Below, one piece after another: positions 60,346-64,000 of a stretch of DNA of 64,000 nt (position 1 is its first letter; each line of letters begins with the position of its first letter). The position numbers and the translations under genes are program-made. The notes below the pieces were generated by a model. The model saw only the letters and a list, made by a program, of their open reading frames with translations, searched no databases and was not told the origin of the DNA. This stretch comes from an uncultured Porphyromonadaceae bacterium (lineage in GTDB: Bacteria; Bacteroidota; Bacteroidia; Bacteroidales; Muribaculaceae), in contig CANRVB010000002.1 of assembly GCA_947643165.1 (NCBI GenBank), positions 1 to 64,000 of the forward strand, read 5' to 3'.

Positions 60346-61968
60346 CTAATCCTCGCTGTTTCGGTTCTTGGCTTTTTGCTTTGTCTTTGTGGCAGATGAA
60401 TCTACGTCTTTTTCTTCCTTGAGGTCGATTTCGTTGCCGTTTTTGTCAACTACGCGATACTGAAGGTAGGCGAGTGACTGGTCTGGGACAATGCGGAACT
60501 TCCGTCCGAACTCCATGCGCCATTTTCTGTAGACTGACAGCAGACCTTTCTTGATGTATGCGTCTACAAATGGATGTATATACATTATGAAGTCCTGTTG
60601 GTCGAGTTCGCCTGTCAGGTATGCAAGCTTCTCCTTTAGAGTGTCGGTGAATAGGAGCGAAGGCTGTATGACACCCTTGCCGAAACACGACGGACACTCT
60701 TCGGCCGTGACAATGTCGAGGGCTGGCCGTACGCGCTGGCGGGTTATCTGCATCAATCCGAACTTGCTTAATGGGAGAATGTTGTGGCGGGCACGGTCGT
60801 TGGCCATCACCTCGCGCATGTGTTCATACAGTTTCTGCCGGTGTTCGGGCTTGTTCATGTCGATGAAGTCGATCACGATAATGCCTCCCATGTCGCGCAG
60901 TCTCAGTTGCCGGGCTATCTCCTCGGCGGCACGCATGTTCACTTCAAGTGCGTTTGTCTCCTGATCCGGTGCGCCTTTCGATCTGTTGCCGGAGTTTACA
61001 TCGATCACGTGCAGAGCTTCGGTATGTTCGATGATTATATATGCGCCCGATCTGAATGACACGGTCTTTCCAAACGACGATTTTATCTGTTTGGTTATGG
61101 CGAAAGTGTCAAATATCGGCTCGGGCTTCTCATATAGCTTCACTATATCGGCGCGGTCGGGAGCTATCAGGGTCACATACTTCAGTATCTGCTCGTATGT
61201 CTCCTTGTCGTTTACCTGAATGCTTTCAAACGTGGGGCTGAACACATCGCGCAGCACGCCCACTATTCTGCTCTCTTCCTCAAAGATCAGAGCGGGCGAT
61301 TTGGCCTTGCGGGCTTTCTCAAGGGTTTCCTCCCAGTAGCGCAGGAGGGTTTTCATCTCATGGTTTAGCTCGGCTACGCGTTTGCCTTCGGCTGAGGTGC
61401 GTATGATGACACCGAAATTTTTGGGCTTGATCGATTCGACAAGCTGGCGCAGGCGTACTTTCTCCTCCGTGGTCTTTATCTTCTGTGATATGGAGATTTT
61501 GTCGCCGAAGGGAATCAACACCATGTACCGTCCCGTAAGGGTGATCTCGGTGGTGAGTCGCGGTCCTTTTGATGAGATAGGCTCTTTCACTATCTGCACC
61601 ATCAGTTCCTGTCCGGGTTGCAGCTTGTCGGTTATGGCTCCATGCTTATCAATCTCCGGCAACAATTTCATTTTGGAGATCGACGGCATGTGCTTTTTCG
61701 GGTCAAGGACTTCCGAAAGAAATTCGGAGTAGCTTGCAAATTGTGAGCCAAGATCCAGATAATGGAGGAAAGCGTCCTTTTCGTATCCTACGTTGACAAA
61801 GGCGGCATTAAGGCCCGGCATGAGTTTCTTCACCTTTGCCAGGTAGATGTCGCCAACGGCGTAGGAGATGTTGCGCGCCTCTTTCTGTAAAGACACGAGA
61901 CGTCCGTCCTCAAGAAGGGCTATCGACACCTCTTTTGGCTGCACATCTACTATCAGTTCGCTTTGCAT
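60346..61968 (-). CDS. rng: Ribonuclease E/G family protein
   Basis: A 540-residue endoribonuclease counted from the ATG at 61968 (MQSELIVDVQPKEVSIALLEDGRLVSL); the extension to 62067 is not family-like. An S1 RNA-binding domain (about 35-130) is followed by the RNase catalytic region with acidic residues in GGIIVIDFIDMNKPEHR and the zinc-link motif CPSCFGKG. It lacks the long degradosome scaffold of E. coli RNase E and so looks like RNase G, with a short charged C-terminus (KKEKDVDSSATKTKQKAKNRNSED-like). It acts in rRNA maturation and mRNA turnover. Confidence 0.94.
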   Translation of the reverse strand: MQSELIVDVQPKEVSIALLEDGRLVSLQKEARNISYAVGDIYLAKVKKLMPGLNAAFVNVGYEKDAFLHYLDLGSQFASYSEFLSEVLDPKKHMPSISKMKLLPEIDKHGAITDKLQPGQELMVQIVKEPISSKGPRLTTEITLTGRYMVLIPFGDKISISQKIKTTEEKVRLRQLVESIKPKNFGVIIRTSAEGKRVAELNHEMKTLLRYWEETLEKARKAKSPALIFEEESRIVGVLRDVFSPTFESIQVNDKETYEQILKYVTLIAPDRADIVKLYEKPEPIFDTFAITKQIKSSFGKTVSFRSGAYIIIEHTEALHVIDVNSGNRSKGAPDQETNALEVNMRAAEEIARQLRLRDMGGIIVIDFIDMNKPEHRQKLYEHMREVMANDRARHNILPLSKFGLMQITRQRVRPALDIVTAEECPSCFGKGVIQPSLLFTDTLKEKLAYLTGELDQQDFIMYIHPFVDAYIKKGLLSVYRKWRMEFGRKFRIVPDQSLAYLQYRVVDKNGNEIDLKEEKDVDSSATKTKQKAKNRNSED

Positions 61969-62058
61969 TGTTGGATTTGGTTGTTGTGGGTTGTTGTGAA
62001 GGAGAGTTGGTGACGTCTCTATTCCGGTTTCGGATAGTTTCGTTGAGGGTTTTAACAC

Positions 62059-62117
62059 AAAGAACAAACATCAGCGTCCTTTTGCGGTGGTGCACCATTG
62101 CGCCGTGTTTGTTCTTT
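62059..62117 (-). other. Inverted repeat in the leader of the RNase E/G gene
   Basis: AAAGAACAAACA (62059-62070) and TGTTTGTTCTTT (62106-62117) form a perfect 12-bp stem around 35 bases that hold a TGGTGCACCA palindrome (62088-62097). It is located between the mini-gene stop (62197) and the rng ATG (61968). It could end the upstream transcript or be a target of RNase autoregulation. Confidence 0.55.
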
Positions 62118-62196
62118 ATGTCCTTGGCGTTGACCTGTCGCAGCTTGATTGCCGGATGGCTCAACCGCCGTGAGAATGTTACTGTCGTTGCGAAGA

Positions 62197-62286
62197 TTAC
62201 TTCTTCTTATGACGGTTCTTTCTCAGACGCTTTTTGCGCTTGTGCGTTGCCATCTTGTGGCCTTTTCTTTTCTTTCCGCTGGGCAT
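62197..62286 (-). CDS. 29-residue very basic ribosomal-type protein (bS22/AURKAIP1-COX24-like)
   Basis: An ATG at 62286 opens a 30-codon frame ending with TAA at 62199-62197. It encodes MPSGKKRKGHKMATHKRKKR followed by LRKNRHKKK: 29 residues, more than half Lys/Arg. As I recall, Bacteroidota genomes carry near-identical mini-proteins annotated with an AURKAIP1/COX24 domain, related to the mitochondrial small-subunit protein mS38 and to bS22 of mycobacteria. It is likely a small ribosomal subunit component. It lies between HU and RNase E/G on the same strand, 61 bases after HU's stop, and no separate promoter was seen. Confidence 0.8.
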   Translation of the reverse strand: MPSGKKRKGHKMATHKRKKRLRKNRHKKK

Positions 62287-62347
62287 TGTTATGCGAATTA
62301 GAGGTTAATATTGGTGATTCCTATATTTGAAGAGATGGGACCGCTGA

Positions 62348-62635
62348 TTAGTTCTCGCTGCTGGCCTTCACCTCATCCATGAATACGCGGGCAGGCTTGA
62401 ACGCGGGGATCTTGTGCTCGGGGATGATGATGGTGGTGTTTTGCGATATGTTGCGGGCGGTCTTTTCAGAACGTGTCTTTACGATGAAGCTTCCGAAACC
62501 ACGAAGGTATACGTTTTCGCCGTGTGCAAGGGCGTCCTTTACAACGTCCATGAACTTTTCAACAGTCTCAAGAACACTGGCTTTGTCTACGCCGGTGGTT
62601 TTGTAGATCTCGTTGACGATGTCTGCTTTTGTCAT
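62348..62635 (-). CDS. HU/IHF-family DNA-binding protein
   Basis: A 95-residue dimeric nucleoid protein. The helical start MTKADIVNEIYKTTGVDKASV, GENVYLRGFGSFIVKTRSEKTARN and the DNA-contacting arm with its tip (KIPAFKPARVF) are typical. HU bends and compacts DNA. A one-mismatch -7 box (GATATTTG, minus strand 62729-62722) is a possible promoter, giving a leader of about 85 bases. Confidence 0.95.
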   Translation of the reverse strand: MTKADIVNEIYKTTGVDKASVLETVEKFMDVVKDALAHGENVYLRGFGSFIVKTRSEKTARNISQNTTIIIPEHKIPAFKPARVFMDEVKASSEN

Positions 62636-62813
62636 AACTTTCGGTGTTGTTGAATGTATGATAATGATTGTTGATCAATACTTTAGTGCCAAATGCGGCG
62701 GAGTATCCGAATTTTGCAGGTGCAAATATCGTAACTTTTTTTCAATTGACCGCAATTCAAGCCTACAATTTTTGAATTATCACCATTTTAACTTGATTTT
62801 TCACCCCGTGGCT

Positions 62814-63551
62814 TCAATCTCCAAGCATTTCCGCCACTTCCTCAAGGTTGTCTGCCGACGCAGCTCCTTCCGGCACTTTTTTGCGTGCGCTGCCGGGATG
62901 CTGGGGCTGAAGAAGGATGGCGCTCCAACCGGCGTTCAGAGCTCCGGATATGTCGGTCGACGGATTGTCGCCTATCATCAGGTGATGTGTCTCACACATG
63001 TCGCCGCTTCGCTCCATGGCGTGGCGGTAAAGGCGTATGTCGGGTTTCTGAATGCCTATGTCATCCGACAGCACAGTCTCGTCGATGTAGCTGTCTATTC
63101 CGGCGCGCCGTATCTTGCGGTGCTGCACGTCGGCGAAACCATTGCTCAGTATGCCTGTGTGGACGCCCGTCGCCCTGAGCTTTTCCAGGAGCTCGAAGGC
63201 ACCCTTTACGGTAGCTTTCTCATTGGCCAGGCAGTCAAGGTACAGAGGATCGAGCTTCAGCGAGAGCTCGCGTGCGGCGCTATCCTCCATACCTGCCTCG
63301 ACAAGCGGTAGTCTGAACCGTTCCATCCTCAGATATGGAGTCGTTATCTCACCCTTGGCAAGTCTGTCCCAGAGTGGATAGTTGAAATGTTCATATCGTT
63401 CGGTCCATTGTTCAGGCGATTCAAACCATCGTTCAAGTCCGGCAAGATGATATGTGTTGGCGAGTGCCTTCCGGGAGTTGGTGTGAAAATCTATCAGCGT
63501 GTCGTCAAGATCGAGCCACACCCATGTTATGTCATTACCGTTATATCTCAT
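62814..63551 (-). CDS. YjjG-family pyrimidine nucleotidase (HAD superfamily)
   Basis: A 245-residue HAD hydrolase. Motif I WLDLDDTLIDFHTN has the nucleophile Asp15/Asp17 pair (about), with a helical cap between residues 25 and 95. Motif II is near GILSNGF, and motif IV with its acidic pair is in MIGDNPSTDISGA. The family dephosphorylates non-canonical pyrimidine nucleotides to prevent misincorporation. It overlaps the end of the transporter gene by 11 bases. Confidence 0.88.
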   Translation of the reverse strand: MRYNGNDITWVWLDLDDTLIDFHTNSRKALANTYHLAGLERWFESPEQWTERYEHFNYPLWDRLAKGEITTPYLRMERFRLPLVEAGMEDSAARELSLKLDPLYLDCLANEKATVKGAFELLEKLRATGVHTGILSNGFADVQHRKIRRAGIDSYIDETVLSDDIGIQKPDIRLYRHAMERSGDMCETHHLMIGDNPSTDISGALNAGWSAILLQPQHPGSARKKVPEGAASADNLEEVAEMLGD

Positions 63552-64000
63552 TTATTTTCCACCATTTGTAAGAAATTCCTTTGTCAATGTCGGGGTTGGT
63601 GCGTTCAATGGCGCGTAGACGCTTCACTACATTTAGCGTCACCGGGAGCACTATGATCTCATATACGGTCTTGAGTATAGCCTGTGTCACCATCAGCGTC
63701 ATTATCACCTTCCAGGGCAGGGCGCCCGCAAATGCCACTGGAAAAAATATGGCAGAGTCTACGCTCTCGCCAAACAGTGTCGACACTATGGCACGCGCCG
63801 AGAAGCCCCGGTTTCCTGCGAGCGAGCGCATCTTGCTCATCACATACGCGTTGACCATCGAGCCGCACAGAAATGCCGTGAAGCTGGCTACAAGTATGCG
63901 TGGAACAGCTCCGAATATGGTCTGCATAGCCTCCTGATCATGCCATTCCGCCGATCCCGGCAGCAGCAGTCCAAGCTGCAGAAGCAAGGACACCAGCAGA
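63541..64000 (-). CDS. VUT/YhhQ-family queuosine-precursor transporter, 5' end beyond the window
   Basis: The last 153 or so residues of a polytopic membrane protein, open at the right edge of the window; the apparent GTG start at 63993 is not the true one. The AFLCGSMVNAYVMSKMRSLAGNRGFSARAIVSTLFGESVDSAIFFPVAFAGALPW segment is typical of YhhQ-type carriers, which import queuine or preQ0/preQ1 for tRNA modification. Full members are about 220 residues. The gene probably starts the transcript leading into the YjjG gene. Confidence 0.85.
   Translation of the reverse strand, partial: LLVSLLLQLGLLLPGSAEWHDQEAMQTIFGAVPRILVASFTAFLCGSMVNAYVMSKMRSLAGNRGFSARAIVSTLFGESVDSAIFFPVAFAGALPWKVIMTLMVTQAILKTVYEIIVLPVTLNVVKRLRAIERTNPDIDKGISYKWWKINEI

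Overview
The window looks like chromosomal DNA of a gut Bacteroidota (order Bacteroidales), most like the Muribaculaceae/Bacteroides side. Three things support this: a SusC/SusD pair with lipoprotein signals, many promoters of the Bacteroidota type (-7 box TAnnTTTG, often with TTTG about 20 bases upstream) and no obvious Shine-Dalgarno sequences, and family content such as serine-type sulfatases, DUF4494 beside a YggS protein, a LptC lipoprotein and an S8 protease with a T9SS-like tail. No transposase, integrase, phage gene or CRISPR array was seen. One partial tRNA-Ser lies at the left edge.

Layout. 0.1-5.0 kb: a six-gene leftward operon (cobD-cbiB-cobU-cobT-cobS-cobC) for the aminopropanol arm and nucleotide-loop assembly of cobamides; no corrin-ring genes are present. 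5.1-10.9 kb: an AT-richer accessory block with a Crp-like regulator, an outer-membrane beta-barrel protein, two tiny membrane proteins, a possible restriction-modification remnant and an AlbA_2/ATPase protein with seven 12-bp repeats. A near-identical promoter module occurs twice in it. 10.9-13.6 kb: a sulfatase and an MsrA-MsrB fusion. 13.6-18.5 kb: a leftward operon (FtsB/DivIC-like, membrane protein, coaX, outer-membrane protein, lptC, CNNM/CBS protein). 18.5-24.9 kb: a minimal SusC-SusD-lipoprotein locus with a long structured leader. 24.9-28.0 kb: three glycosyltransferases around a 51-bp divergent promoter.

28.0-34.4 kb: a BlaI/BlaR-type pair with three palindromic operators, an acyl-CoA synthetase, prfB and a nitroreductase. 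The BlaR-like protein also carries two receptor-plug-like repeats, receptor-like VVxYGTxKK motifs and a TonB domain, which is the most unusual protein architecture here. 34.5-46.1 kb, all leftward: an M23 peptidase, ndk, the sulfatase-ispD-recG operon, tpx with a cysteine-poor thioredoxin-like partner, an orphan OmpR-type regulator overlapping rnhB, and a Na/Pi cotransporter. 46.2-50.1 kb: a secreted GH13 amylase divergent from nfnAB. 50.4-54.4 kb: a TolC/EmrA/EmrB-like efflux operon. 54.5-64.0 kb, leftward: a small lipoprotein, a FucP-like sugar transporter, the S8 protease-DUF4494-YggS operon, HU with a 29-residue very basic ribosomal-type protein and RNase E/G, then a YjjG-like nucleotidase and a truncated VUT/YhhQ transporter.

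Most of the window is ordinary Bacteroidales chromosome. The parts that deserve a second look are the BlaR/TonB/plug chimera with its operator array, the 5-11 kb accessory block with its duplicated promoter module, several apparently leaderless genes, and the mini-gene between HU and RNase G. Domain calls are from sequence reading only; no database search was run.
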